Assembly: GCA_051439375.1 (NCBI GenBank)
Contig: JBFRWB010000014.1
Span: 1 to 48,446 of the forward strand
From: JBGTGT01 sp051439375
GTDB taxonomy: Bacteria > Cyanobacteriota > Cyanobacteriia > Cyanobacteriales > Microcystaceae
Reading direction: 5' to 3'
DNA length: 48,446 bases
Notes under the pieces: generated by a model
The model's input: the letters and a program-made list of their open reading frames with translations, nothing else
What the model was told of the DNA's origin: nothing
Databases searched by the model: none
Position numbers and translations under genes: made by a program
In this document: positions 17,506 through 27,223 of the stretch, in pieces
How the letters are laid out: each line of letters opens with the position of its first letter
How positions within the stretch are numbered: the first letter of the stretch is position 1

Positions 17506-18975
17506 TCATAATAGCGGGGTTAAATCTACCGTATCATTAACCAGTTGAGCGATCGCATCGATATTTTTCTCCCGTTGTTCTCTATAATTGGAAATTCCTG
17601 TGGGTAAAGCAGGTAAACCTCTCCTTTGACGCAGATAATTTAACCATGTTCGTCGCCATGCACCATTATCAAGCAAACCATGTAAGTAACAGCCCCACAC
17701 TAATTGCTCTTGATTAACCATTCCCAAATTAGGATCATCAAATAACAAAGAATAAGGTTGGGCTGAAGAAGATAGCAATTGAGTATATCCTTGATGAATT
17801 TCATATCCACTAATAGGAAGGCCAGACTGAGGATAAAGAGACATTACTTGTCGTTGACGAGCAATTTTATCCCTCACAATTTGAGTTGTTAGGGGAAGTA
17901 ACTTTAATCCCTCCTGCTCAAAAATTAATCCCTCTAATTGCTGAGGATCTTGCACACTTTCTCCTAACATTTGAAAACCACCACAAATTCCCAAAATAAC
18001 ACCCCCTGCGCCTACATAATCCTTGATCTGTTCAGCCATCCCACTTTGATGAAGGGTGGTTAAATCATTAACCGTTGTTTTAGATCCCGGTAAAATCACA
18101 GCATCAGGATAACCCAAATGACCGTCAGGGGGAAGATAGGTAATAGAAACGCTTTTTTCCGATTCTAAGGCATCAAAATCCGTAAAATTAGAGATTCTCG
18201 GCAATCGAATGACCGTTATCTGTAACTCAGCATTACTTTTCCGAGAAGGACGTTCTAATAGGCTTAAGGAATCTTCAGCCGGAAATAGCTGATCTCGCCA
18301 AGGAATCACCCCTAAAACGGGAATATTAGTATAGTTTTCTAACCATTCGATCCCACTGTCAAGAAGCGATCGCTGCCCTCGAAATTTATTAATAACAATT
18401 CCTTTGACTAAAGCTCGTTCTTCTGGCTCTAATAACTGTAAAGTTCCCACCACATGGGCAAATGCACCGCCGCGATCAATATCCACTACCAGTAACGTTG
18501 GGGCGTTCAGATGACGAGCCACTCGCATATTGGTCAAATCTCGGTGTTTAAGGTTAATTTCCGCCGGACTTCCTGCCCCTTCTGCGACTAAGAAATCATA
18601 TTCCATGGTTAGGCGATCAATGGATTCTGTAATCGTTTTCCAGCCTAAATCAAAGTAATCTCGGTAATAATCGGTTGCAGTGGTTATCCCCACAGCTTTC
18701 CCCTTTAAAATAACCTGAGAAGTCATATTTCCTTGGGGTTTAAGGAGAATTGGGTTCATTTCTACTATCGGATTGACCTTGGCCGCCCACGCTTGTACCG
18801 CTTGAGCATAACCGATTTCTCCCCCTGTATTGGTCACATAGGCATTTAACGCCATATTTTGCCCCTTAAAAGGGGTCACATGCCATCCTTGTTGTGCCAG
18901 AATACGGCAGATAGCTGTCGTCAGAAAAGATTTTCCTGCGTGGGATGTCGTTCCCACTACCATTAAAGACTTCAC
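17506..18975 (-). CDS. cobQ: Cobyric acid synthase
   Basis: CobQ amidates four side chains of adenosyl-cobyrinic a,c-diamide in B12 (pseudo-cobalamin in cyanobacteria) synthesis. The 489-residue protein has the ATP-binding dethiobiotin-synthetase-like domain with GTTSHAGKS (residues 8-16) and AEGAGSPAEINL. It also has the type 1 glutamine amidotransferase domain with nucleophile Cys331 in GVILGICGGFQMLGE and the histidine in WGCYLHGLLDN (His432). It is full length. No other cob genes are nearby, as usual for dispersed cyanobacterial B12 genes. It is divergent from the gene at 19207. Confidence 0.95.
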   Translation of the reverse strand: MKSLMVVGTTSHAGKSFLTTAICRILAQQGWHVTPFKGQNMALNAYVTNTGGEIGYAQAVQAWAAKVNPIVEMNPILLKPQGNMTSQVILKGKAVGITTATDYYRDYFDLGWKTITESIDRLTMEYDFLVAEGAGSPAEINLKHRDLTNMRVARHLNAPTLLVVDIDRGGAFAHVVGTLQLLEPEERALVKGIVINKFRGQRSLLDSGIEWLENYTNIPVLGVIPWRDQLFPAEDSLSLLERPSRKSNAELQITVIRLPRISNFTDFDALESEKSVSITYLPPDGHLGYPDAVILPGSKTTVNDLTTLHQSGMAEQIKDYVGAGGVILGICGGFQMLGESVQDPQQLEGLIFEQEGLKLLPLTTQIVRDKIARQRQVMSLYPQSGLPISGYEIHQGYTQLLSSSAQPYSLLFDDPNLGMVNQEQLVWGCYLHGLLDNGAWRRTWLNYLRQRRGLPALPTGISNYREQREKNIDAIAQLVNDTVDLTPLL

Positions 18976-19206
18976 TCTAATTCTCTTAGTTGTACGTTGA
19001 CAACAATTATAAAGTAAAGACTAGGGAGAAACGAAAGATGAAAAACGACTATATGTTCTACAATTAGATCGTTTTTACCTGTTAATTTTTGTAGGGGTTT
19101 CGGTACAATGGCTAGATGCTTAAAGATTGCACCTTCAAGTAATCTATATAAGTAACCCAGCTTCGACCAACCTGCTAGACTGGATAATATTATATATTTG
19201 TACTTT

Positions 19207-20841
19207 ATGACTAATCTCCCTCAGACGACACAACACCGCCTACAAAAATTGCCCCAAATTCCCAGTGTCTGGGAAGGAGATCGTCGTCCCCTGTCTAATC
19301 TCAAGGAGATGGAGGTGGGCGATCGCCCATCGGAAGGAGATTGTATTATATGGGTCGATGGCTCAGAAGGGTTTGTTAGAGCCATGGAAATTGTCTCCCC
19401 AGAAACGGGACTTGAGGCTGTGGTGCGAACCTTAATCAAAGCCATTGAAACCCCCCACAGTCCGGCTCAACCTGCCCGTCCTCAAAAAATTGTGGTTCGG
19501 AATCGGGAAATTCAGTTTTTTTTGCGAGGTGCGCTACAAAACCTTGATATTGCCATTGATTATGTCCCCGAATTACCCATTATTAACGAATTATTCCGCA
19601 GCTTTGAAGCGGTTAATCAATCTCGTCCCCCTGCACTTCCTCCCGCTAGCGAACCGATTTTAACCGATCACGCTGCCACCCTTTGGTCTTGTGAACCGTG
19701 GGAAAATTTGGCAGATTATGACATTATTGCGATTCAGGTTAATCATGGTGGCATTGACACCCTCTACGCCTGTGTCATGGGTATGATGGGACAAGAATAT
19801 GGAGTCATTTTCTATCGTTCCATTGAATCATTAAAACAATTTCGCACCGCCGCCATCACAAAAGAAGAAACTGAAGCGTTAGAACAAGCATTTTTATCAC
19901 AAGATTGTTGGTTTTTAAACTACGAAGCCCAAGAATTTGTCGATGAAGACGAGGATTTAGGGGATCTAGCCCCAGATGAAATTTATCCCCTATTTGGTAG
20001 TATTCATCCCTACGAAGGAATTCGACCCTTTTTAGACGAAGAAGAAGCAAAAACTCTCTGTTACGTCCTTGAAGCCTTTACTAATTTTCTGGATGATTAC
20101 GATGAAGAACTCTCAGAAGATCCGATTCCTGACATCCGAGAACGCTACGAGATTGACTATCTTCTGGATGGCAAGCCAACTCCTACCCTATCCATTGAGG
20201 TTTCTACTTTACCAGATTTAGCCAGCGAATTATTGGATATGTTGGATTTAGATGAAGATAATCCTTTTAATATTTCCGATAATGTTCGACTTTCCATTCG
20301 GGATGATTTGATTCCTGATAACGCCTTTCTCAGTTTGGGAATGATTCCTTGGTCAATTATTGAGCGATTAGAAGAACGGCCAAAAACCTATTATCAAGCG
20401 AGTGGAATTAACTATCCCATCGAAGGGGAAGGGATGCCAGTGGTCTTAATTCAAACCTCTCGCCCCAAAGCAAAAGAAATGATTAAAACTATCCAGCAAT
20501 CGGGGGGACTTAAGGGAATTTGCTTTAATCCGGGGGAAGATCCTGTCTCAGATACCCATTATGATCTAGGAATTTTACAAACTGAAAATGGCGATTTATT
20601 TATTTTTGGGGAATTCTTGCAAAATGATCCCCAACACAAAGAAGCCCGTAAAAAATGGGACTATCGGTGTGGAATAACTGAAGGTTGTTGCGGTTTAATT
20701 ATCGCCATGGGAGTGACAGGTTCATCAAAAGGAAATCCTCAACTATCAGATATGCTGGCAGTTTTTGAGGCTCAATCTTTAGATACTAAAGGGTTAGCCA
20801 TGGGCGTATTACAGTTAATGCCGATGATGGATGATATCTAA
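19207..20841 (+). CDS. Conserved cyanobacterial protein (DUF6930-like)
   Basis: A 544-residue soluble acidic protein. The N-terminal part (about residues 15-110) contains VWEGDRRPL and EGDCIIWVDGSEGFVRAMEI, followed by VSPETGLEAVVRTLIKAIET, a pattern I associate with cyanobacterial DUF6930 proteins. The middle (about 150-290) has an acidic region and the C-terminal part (about 410-540) a second alpha/beta section. No catalytic motif or membrane helix is visible, and its function is unknown. The ATG at 19207 is preferred over an in-frame TTG nine bases upstream. It is monocistronic, convergent with trhO (17 bases). Confidence 0.75.
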   Translation: MTNLPQTTQHRLQKLPQIPSVWEGDRRPLSNLKEMEVGDRPSEGDCIIWVDGSEGFVRAMEIVSPETGLEAVVRTLIKAIETPHSPAQPARPQKIVVRNREIQFFLRGALQNLDIAIDYVPELPIINELFRSFEAVNQSRPPALPPASEPILTDHAATLWSCEPWENLADYDIIAIQVNHGGIDTLYACVMGMMGQEYGVIFYRSIESLKQFRTAAITKEETEALEQAFLSQDCWFLNYEAQEFVDEDEDLGDLAPDEIYPLFGSIHPYEGIRPFLDEEEAKTLCYVLEAFTNFLDDYDEELSEDPIPDIRERYEIDYLLDGKPTPTLSIEVSTLPDLASELLDMLDLDEDNPFNISDNVRLSIRDDLIPDNAFLSLGMIPWSIIERLEERPKTYYQASGINYPIEGEGMPVVLIQTSRPKAKEMIKTIQQSGGLKGICFNPGEDPVSDTHYDLGILQTENGDLFIFGEFLQNDPQHKEARKKWDYRCGITEGCCGLIIAMGVTGSSKGNPQLSDMLAVFEAQSLDTKGLAMGVLQLMPMMDDI

Positions 20842-20858
20842 ATTAAATCTACATTAAG

Positions 20859-21671
20859 TTAATAACAATAGGGACAACTAATTCCTTCTTCGTAGTGGGG
20901 TGAGGCTTTATCTTCTGCTGAAAGGGGATAACCACAACTCAAACAGAGTTCATAGCTTCCTTCTGATAACCCTTGTTTGACTGCGACTCGTTCATCAAAA
21001 ACAAAACATTCTCCTTCCCATAAACTTTCTTCGTCGGGAATTTCTGCTAAATATTTTAAGATACCGCCTTTAAGATGATACACCGCTTTAAAACCTTGAC
21101 TCAGTAAATAAGAAGACGCTTTTTCACAACGAATTCCCCCAGTGCAAAACATGGCCACTTTAGTATGTTGCTGCGGATCTAATTGTTGCGCTACATAGTC
21201 AGGAAACTGCCGAAATGAGTCCGTATGAGGATTTTTCGCCCCTTTAAAGCTACCAATCGCTACTTCGTAGTCATTACGAGTATCAATGACCGTAACCTCT
21301 GGATCTTGCAGTAATTCGTTCCACTGTTGGGGCGAAATGTATTCTCCCACCTGTTCATTAGGATTGGCATTAGGTTGACCAAAAGTAACAATTTCTGACT
21401 TAATTCGTACCTTTAGCCGTTTAAAAGGAGGATAAGTTGCATAGGATTCTTTAAACTCCAAATCTTGAAGTTTTGCATCTGAACGCAATACGTTTAATAC
21501 CCTATCAATTCCTGTGCGATCGCCAGCAATTGTACCATTAATACCTTCTTTGGCTAATAAAATTGTCCCTTTAACCTGAGATTGTTGACAAATTTCCAAC
21601 AACTCCTTTTGTTTCGCTTCACAATTAGGTAAATCAACGAATTTGTAGAAAGTGGCAACAATTTGAGTCAT
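20859..21671 (-). CDS. trhO: tRNA uridine(34) hydroxylase TrhO
   Basis: This rhodanese-superfamily enzyme hydroxylates the wobble uridine of tRNAs in an oxygen-dependent step toward 5-methoxyuridine-type modifications. The 270-residue protein has the N-terminal alpha/beta domain (KGTILLAKEGINGTIAGDR), the rhodanese domain with the active-site loop CTGGIRCEKA (Cys176), and a C-terminal four-cysteine pair (CLSCGYPL, CPYC) likely to bind a metal. The start is set at MTQIVATFYK (21671). It is 34 bases downstream of the small NusG-like gene on the same strand and could be co-transcribed with it. Confidence 0.92.
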   Translation of the reverse strand: MTQIVATFYKFVDLPNCEAKQKELLEICQQSQVKGTILLAKEGINGTIAGDRTGIDRVLNVLRSDAKLQDLEFKESYATYPPFKRLKVRIKSEIVTFGQPNANPNEQVGEYISPQQWNELLQDPEVTVIDTRNDYEVAIGSFKGAKNPHTDSFRQFPDYVAQQLDPQQHTKVAMFCTGGIRCEKASSYLLSQGFKAVYHLKGGILKYLAEIPDEESLWEGECFVFDERVAVKQGLSEGSYELCLSCGYPLSAEDKASPHYEEGISCPYCY

Positions 21672-21705
21672 AGAGCAATAGTTCATCGTGAATAGTTTAT
21701 AGATT

Positions 21706-21984
21706 CTAAGAACAACTCTTAAGAAACTGTTGGACTTGTTTTTCTGATAAAGCCCTTGGTTCTATTTTTTGAAAGTGATCAATTTGACTCAGATAAGTTC
21801 GGGCTAATTGTAAATCACTAACCTGAATAAGAACCATATCTTTATAAATTTCATCAGTCGGGGTAAATTGGTCAAGAAAGATTTCATTTAACTGATGCTG
21901 TCCGATAGCAAAGTCTAATTGCTTAAGGAATAAATCTCGTTTATAGGGACGAGTTGAAACTAGATACCAGTTCAAGGATGACAT
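21706..21984 (-). CDS. Small NusG N-terminal (NGN)-like protein
   Basis: A 92-residue protein. WYLVSTRPYKRDLFLKQL at the start, DMVLIQVSDLQLARTYLSQI in the middle and PRALSEKQVQQFL at the end parallel the NGN fold of NusG (W-Y-V start, central V-L-I strand, P-L-S-x-x-x-V end). No KOW domain follows. NGN proteins bind the RNA polymerase clamp; whether this stand-alone version does so is inferred. It could alternatively be an unrelated small alpha/beta protein. It is followed by trhO. Confidence 0.6.
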   Translation of the reverse strand: MSSLNWYLVSTRPYKRDLFLKQLDFAIGQHQLNEIFLDQFTPTDEIYKDMVLIQVSDLQLARTYLSQIDHFQKIEPRALSEKQVQQFLKSCS

Positions 21985-22046
21985 TAGATAAGCTTAATTT
22001 AATTATAACCGCTATTTTACCACTAATTTTATCGTTATTAAAACTC

Positions 22047-22065
22047 TTGTTAATTAATTTAACAA
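22047..22065. other. Perfect inverted repeat between mscS-like and NGN-like genes
   Basis: Arms TTGTTAA and TTAACAA (seven pairs) flank a five-base loop, in the gap between the channel gene stop and the NGN-like gene start. It may be a weak terminator for the channel gene or an operator for the NGN-like gene; it has no clear T-run. Confidence 0.3.
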
Positions 22066-22108
22066 CTAATCAGGATAAGAGTAGATAGACAAGTTTATTT
22101 ATTAATTA

Positions 22109-23527
22109 TTAATGGATTTGTTTGCGGCGCAATTCCATAAGTTCCCCGATTTTAGTTGCGAGTAAGGGATAGTCTTTCATCAGAGATTGCAAGGTATCAA
22201 TATCAATAGCTAGTAAAATGATATCTTCTAAAGCTGTGATAGTCGTATCGCTAATGCGTCCTGAAAGAAGGGCTGATTTTTCTGCTAAAACATCACCTTT
22301 AAAGAGATAGCTTAATACTTTATGATGATGGTCTTTATCTATGATCGACATTTCTGCTTTCCCTTCAATAATGACATAAAACTCATTCAGGGTTTGATGG
22401 GTCTGAATAATAATTTCTCCCTCAGAAAAAGTGATGAGTTTAGATTTATTATAAGTTTGGACTAATACTTCTTGGCTTAAAAGGTTCCAACCCGGAACAG
22501 TTTTTAAAATCTCTACTATCTTGTCTTTCTCTGTGTCTTCATTTGACGCAGTTGATTCATATTCATACTGAACACTCGTTGGATAAGGCATTGTTAAATT
22601 ATGACGTTGGGAAGCGTACCAAATACGAACTTTGAAATCATGTTCACTTCTAACCCCTTGAATATAATCTTTAACAAAAAAGATAGTTTTATAGTTAATA
22701 GCAAAATCACCATAACTACTGAGAAGAACCGTTGGTTCAGGTTTAGATAAAACCTCAATGGTTTCTAAGGCGGTTTGTTTAAGTAGAGGAATCACTTTAT
22801 TAGGCGGATCATCACAGGAAAAACCTAATTCAACAGAAATTCCATGCAGGGGTTCAGGTCGGCTAAAATTACGAAAATTACCTTGCGCTAATTCTGAATT
22901 AGGAACAATTACTAGATGTTTATCAAAGGTATATAGATGAACGGAACGCCAAGTAATCTCCAAAACTTCTCCATAAACTTCTCCTACTTTAACCCAATCA
23001 CCAATAGCAATAGGTTTTTCAAACAGTAAAGTAATCCCTGAAAAAATATTGCCTAAACTATCTTGTAAGGCTAAACCAATAACCAAAGAACCCACGCCTA
23101 AAGCAGTTAATAAACCCGCTAAATCTGCTTCCCAAACAGTAGAAAGGATAATCGCCGTTCCGACTAGAACAAGAAAAGTACGACTTAAATCTAAGAAGAT
23201 TTTCGGTACATTAGCCCGCCATGAACTTTTAGCTGCACCACTAAATAGAAATTGATTGATGGAGGTTAATGCTAAGTAGGTTAAGCTGATAAATACAAGA
23301 CTTTCTATCAGTCGATAAAAAACACCTTCATGGGGTAATTGCAGGATTCTTTGAACAATGACAAAAGCAGCTAAAGTGGGAACAACTAAATTACGCAGAA
23401 TTTGAACTAATTCTAATTGGGGAGATTTCCGTTTTTCTAAGAAGAAAGAAACTTCTCCTAGCCCAATCATTAGAATGGGAAACCCCAATATTAAAGTAAC
23501 AACCCACCACAATAAATCATTTCTCAT
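22109..23527 (-). CDS. MscS-family mechanosensitive channel with C-terminal cNMP-binding-like domain
   Basis: A 472-residue membrane protein with four hydrophobic segments (about residues 7-25, 46-64, 75-95, 113-155). The pore-lining helix contains ALGVGSLVIGLALQDSLGNI, followed by the MscS beta domain GDWVKVGEVYGEVLEITWRS (about 176-196) and an alpha/beta domain to residue 320. Residues 350-465 form a cyclic-nucleotide-binding-like domain. Glu416 (in VLAEKSALL) is kept, but the position of the usual phosphate-binding Arg aligns with Ser in GRISDTT, with an Arg nearby but shifted. Its ATG overlaps the stop of the upstream sensor gene as TAATG, so the two are translationally linked. Confidence 0.87.
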   Translation of the reverse strand: MRNDLLWWVVTLILGFPILMIGLGEVSFFLEKRKSPQLELVQILRNLVVPTLAAFVIVQRILQLPHEGVFYRLIESLVFISLTYLALTSINQFLFSGAAKSSWRANVPKIFLDLSRTFLVLVGTAIILSTVWEADLAGLLTALGVGSLVIGLALQDSLGNIFSGITLLFEKPIAIGDWVKVGEVYGEVLEITWRSVHLYTFDKHLVIVPNSELAQGNFRNFSRPEPLHGISVELGFSCDDPPNKVIPLLKQTALETIEVLSKPEPTVLLSSYGDFAINYKTIFFVKDYIQGVRSEHDFKVRIWYASQRHNLTMPYPTSVQYEYESTASNEDTEKDKIVEILKTVPGWNLLSQEVLVQTYNKSKLITFSEGEIIIQTHQTLNEFYVIIEGKAEMSIIDKDHHHKVLSYLFKGDVLAEKSALLSGRISDTTITALEDIILLAIDIDTLQSLMKDYPLLATKIGELMELRRKQIH

Positions 23528-25737
23528 TATTTTATCTCCTGTTCCTCGTTTTCTTCATTCATCTTACCAGAATCATCTGTTTCGGTTGGTTGCACAGATA
23601 ATTGTTCTAGTTCCCAAATAGCAATTTCCCCAATTCCTTTAACTGAAATAGGTGGGAGTGACTTGAAGTGATAGAGTTGTTCTAAAGCTAAATAAACGGG
23701 TTCAGAAACTTGAATCACATCATCTTTAGGCGAACTATGAATCCCGTGGGCAATTTTCATTGTATCTCCCCAAACTTCATAAATAAATTTAGATTTACCG
23801 ACAATTCCACCCACAATTGACCCTGAATGAATGCCAACATCTAGGGTAACATCACAGTTATGATATTGGCTGAACTTCTGTGCAGCTTGAACCATCGCAA
23901 CAGCAAAATCAACACTGCGTTTAGCATGGTCAATTCTAGGAACTGATAAGCCACAAATAGCAATGTAAGTTGTCCCCACTGTTTTTAGTTTTTCTACACC
24001 ATAAGATTCGGTTAATTCGTCAAATGCACCAATTAATTGATTTAAGAGTTGCACCGATTCTTCAGGGGTAACACGAGCAGCTAACTGGGAGAAACCTTCA
24101 ACCTCACCATAAATAATAGAAACGTCGGTGTAGCTATCAGCAAAGCTTTTTTCTCCACCTAAGAAGCGTTTAGCCGCTTCAGGGGGTAATAAATTAAGTA
24201 GCAATTCTTCGTTTTCTTGAATCTTATCATTTAAGGCTGTGTTTTGAACTTGAAGACTGTGGGACATTTCATTAAATGCTTGTCCTAATTCTCCTAATTC
24301 ATCTTGACCTTGAATATCTACTGTTACATTGGTTTCTCCTTGAGATAAACGGCGACTGGCTGCCACTAAACGTTTAATGGGGTCAATAAATAATTTAGAT
24401 AACCAATTAGCCAGATAGACCATAAGGGGGATTATAATGGCGGCCGTCGCTAATAGTAAATAGTTGAGGCGATTAATGGGGGCAAAGGCTTCTGCTTCAT
24501 CCATTTTGGTGATTAACGCCCAACTAAAATCAGAAGTCCCAACAGGAATTAATTGATAAGAGACTAAAGTAGGGACACCTCTATAGTCTTTTGTTAGTTC
24601 TGTTCCTTTTTGACCTTGGAATGCTTTTTCGACGGCAATAGTATCAACTTCTTGTTTCAAAATAGGAGTGTTTCTATTTTTAATTTTGTTGATTCGCTGG
24701 GTCGTATAACCGATTTTTTCTAGTGATTTATAATATTCCTCTGGGTCTTCTAAGAATAATCGAGGATCAGTTCTGAGTAGCTTATCTTGACCCACTAAAA
24801 TACTTTCTCCTGTTTTATTTAAACCAATTTCTTGCCACCGTTTATTAACCGTCATCACATTATTAATTCGGTCAATAGAAAGTTGAAAAACTAAAACCCC
24901 TAAAAACTCTCCATTCTCATGAATTGCTGAAGCAACAAAAGCGGCCGGTTGATCAAAAGAGGGACGATAGTTGGCAAAATCTATACTGGTAATTAGATTC
25001 GGGTCTTTAGATGACACGATTTCCTGAAACACTTTTCCTAAGCTACTATCTGAATAAACACCTGTTTTCACATTCGTCCCTAAGTCAATTTCTTTGGCAA
25101 TTGTGTAAATAATCTCCCCTTGGGGGTTAATCATAAAAGCATCATAATATTCTAAAAACTTAGCAAACCGTACAAAAAGTGGATTAACTTGAGAATGAAT
25201 CGCACTATATGTACTGTTATCATCTGCTTTATCTAATTTCTCCTTTTCACCAATTGGGTTAGGATTGTTAGCAATGTAATGATACTGTAAGTTTTTCCCT
25301 GCATTCGTTTTGGGAAAATAAGTATTAACAGATGCCTCATCTTGGGAAACAATATTTAATCTAGGGATAATTTCTTTCTGGTAATAATCTCTTAACTCCT
25401 TTTCTTGTTGCTCAGAAATCTCTGTTTCTTGTAACTCTTGATAAGCAGATTGAAGCCCTTTAAATCCATCAACCAAACGAGGACCCTTACTAAATGTATC
25501 TATCTCTTTACCTATTCTATCAAAATATTCAGTTAAAGTATAAGCCTGTCTGGCTCTTAGGGCAGTTAATTCCTCATAAATACTGGCTCTTAAAGCACGT
25601 CTAGCTGTGGTATAACTAATAAATCCTGCTATTAAAAAAACAATTAAACAGCATAGCAAAATAATTGCTTGCAACTTAGAGCGGATACTTAAGCGGTTAA
25701 AGATAAACCATTTAGGGGAACTTGAGTTTTTTTTCAT
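23527..25737 (-). CDS. Cache-HAMP sensor with degenerate class III nucleotidyl cyclase domain
   Basis: A 736-residue membrane receptor. TM1 (about 22-43) is followed by a large extracytoplasmic Cache-type domain (about 45-415), TM2 (about 424-446), HAMP (about 447-500) and a class III cyclase fold (about 530-715). The fold is recognisable from VEKLKTVGTTYIAICGL, DVGIHSGSIVGGIVG and IYEVWGDTM. The catalytic positions are altered: the first metal Asp is Glu545 (YGEVEGF), the second is Thr589 (TVGTTY), and the transition-state Asn/Arg (normally VNxAxR) are Lys661 and Gly665 (MKIAHG). Catalysis is therefore doubtful. The stop overlaps the ATG of the MscS-like gene, so signal transfer by protein contact or non-canonical nucleotide is plausible (inference). 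Confidence 0.88.
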   Translation of the reverse strand: MKKNSSSPKWFIFNRLSIRSKLQAIILLCCLIVFLIAGFISYTTARRALRASIYEELTALRARQAYTLTEYFDRIGKEIDTFSKGPRLVDGFKGLQSAYQELQETEISEQQEKELRDYYQKEIIPRLNIVSQDEASVNTYFPKTNAGKNLQYHYIANNPNPIGEKEKLDKADDNSTYSAIHSQVNPLFVRFAKFLEYYDAFMINPQGEIIYTIAKEIDLGTNVKTGVYSDSSLGKVFQEIVSSKDPNLITSIDFANYRPSFDQPAAFVASAIHENGEFLGVLVFQLSIDRINNVMTVNKRWQEIGLNKTGESILVGQDKLLRTDPRLFLEDPEEYYKSLEKIGYTTQRINKIKNRNTPILKQEVDTIAVEKAFQGQKGTELTKDYRGVPTLVSYQLIPVGTSDFSWALITKMDEAEAFAPINRLNYLLLATAAIIIPLMVYLANWLSKLFIDPIKRLVAASRRLSQGETNVTVDIQGQDELGELGQAFNEMSHSLQVQNTALNDKIQENEELLLNLLPPEAAKRFLGGEKSFADSYTDVSIIYGEVEGFSQLAARVTPEESVQLLNQLIGAFDELTESYGVEKLKTVGTTYIAICGLSVPRIDHAKRSVDFAVAMVQAAQKFSQYHNCDVTLDVGIHSGSIVGGIVGKSKFIYEVWGDTMKIAHGIHSSPKDDVIQVSEPVYLALEQLYHFKSLPPISVKGIGEIAIWELEQLSVQPTETDDSGKMNEENEEQEIK

Positions 25738-25936
25738 GCACTTACAGACTACTGATAAAAAGTTTCGTTAATACAAAATGCAAAGCGTATAGAAAGACAC
25801 AAGGCAATGATATCGTCTCAGGACACACAAGAATCTTAAAAATTGGTTAAATCTGTTAAGTTATCAGTACAAAGTTATGCAAAAAGCCCGCTAAGAAAGG
25901 AACACAAAGCGGTAGGGGATAGGGATGCTTAAGCAC

Positions 25937-27223
25937 CTATCTCATTTTTACCTGACTCAGACAAGATAAATCTACTTTACCAAAGTGAACACTAAAGGCA
26001 AGCTGCATATTTTCCAAAGATTTCACTAACCAAGGAACACCATCTTTAGTAAAGCCTTCATAGTGGTTAAATAAAATAGAAAACCGTTTCTCAAGATAGG
26101 GTTTAACCTTATTACAAATTAATACCACTTTAAGCAGTAACCCAACAGTTCGAGTTACGCCCATATTACTAATTAAATCAATGAAAACATAATGCTGAGG
26201 ATTATTCGGACTTTCTACAATTAAATAGTTTAGCAATTGGCTAGCGGTTCGCAGCATTAAAAATTCACTGGGTTTTTGATGATCACATTCAGGTAAAGTG
26301 TTTTGCAGTAAGTTATAAATTTTACGGTTAAATTGGCTTTTTCCCTTTTGAGTTGACATAGCTGCCATTAAATATTCATATAATTCATCTTTATACGCCC
26401 CAAAGGTCGGTGTATGCACCGTGCTAGTGCTAAAACTATGGGAAAGACTTTTATACGTATAACCATTTCCTACGGTTCCCATATAATGTTTAAGGGAGCG
26501 ATTTAACTCTTGGTCTGTTAATAAAGTGGGGTTTTTAACTGGGTTAATAATGCGTCGTCCTTGTTCTGGCTTACTTCTTGCCATTTGTGCCATTCGTACT
26601 TTATACGTGACATAACGGGACAAACTAACCTCGTAACGGCGTTCTGTTTGTACTTTAATTTTTCTCACGGTTTGTTGGTGTTCTTCGCTGCTTTCATCCC
26701 CTAACAAACAATGATTATAAAGATAGGGATAACGGTGAATCAAATTACCAACAGATGGGGAATTTTGCCCCTTGCCATTAACAACCCTTGTCAAACGTTG
26801 TAGCTTGACAAAGTGATCAGATTGGGTAAAATTTTTAACTAATTGCCTTAGACGATTAGGTGTATTGTGATATCCGTTTCTTGGTGGCGGAAGATTATCA
26901 AAAATGCTGATTAATTCAGGAATAGATCCCTGTAATTGGGGCTGCATTTGCCATCGGTTAATTAAAATATGACAACAACGATTAAAGAAATAATTAAAGT
27001 TATATTCTGATTCTTTTGATTTAACAATTCTCTCCACAGCCGTGTAAACTTGTGACTTTTTAAAGCCTCTTCCTTCAATAAATAAACGGCGAAAATCTTC
27101 AATCAGTTGTTCGGGAGAGTTGGTTTGTACTGCCTCCAAAAAATAATCATAGATCACCTGCTCTTCTAAGCGGGTGTTCTGACGATTGGTTTGAGAGTGT
27201 AAGCGATTAAAATTAGGATTCAT
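25937..27223 (-). CDS. Conserved hypothetical protein, 428 aa
   Basis: A soluble, basic, helix-rich protein with no signal peptide, membrane segment or known catalytic motif that I can see. Recognisable blocks include EQLIEDFRRLFIEGRGFKKS (about residues 38-57), CCHILINRWQMQ (about 83-94) and the C-terminal FVFIDLISNMG/GLLLKVVLICNK region. Codon use and composition match neighbours, and full-length coding looks genuine. I suspect it is conserved across cyanobacteria, but its role is unknown to me. It is divergent from murF across a palindrome-rich 393-base gap. Confidence 0.7.
   Translation of the reverse strand: MNPNFNRLHSQTNRQNTRLEEQVIYDYFLEAVQTNSPEQLIEDFRRLFIEGRGFKKSQVYTAVERIVKSKESEYNFNYFFNRCCHILINRWQMQPQLQGSIPELISIFDNLPPPRNGYHNTPNRLRQLVKNFTQSDHFVKLQRLTRVVNGKGQNSPSVGNLIHRYPYLYNHCLLGDESSEEHQQTVRKIKVQTERRYEVSLSRYVTYKVRMAQMARSKPEQGRRIINPVKNPTLLTDQELNRSLKHYMGTVGNGYTYKSLSHSFSTSTVHTPTFGAYKDELYEYLMAAMSTQKGKSQFNRKIYNLLQNTLPECDHQKPSEFLMLRTASQLLNYLIVESPNNPQHYVFIDLISNMGVTRTVGLLLKVVLICNKVKPYLEKRFSILFNHYEGFTKDGVPWLVKSLENMQLAFSVHFGKVDLSCLSQVKMR

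Noticed and set aside
19221..19445. Minus-strand frame in the DUF6930-like gene
   Set aside because: It is antisense to a long coding frame and has Arg/Ser-rich low-information sequence.
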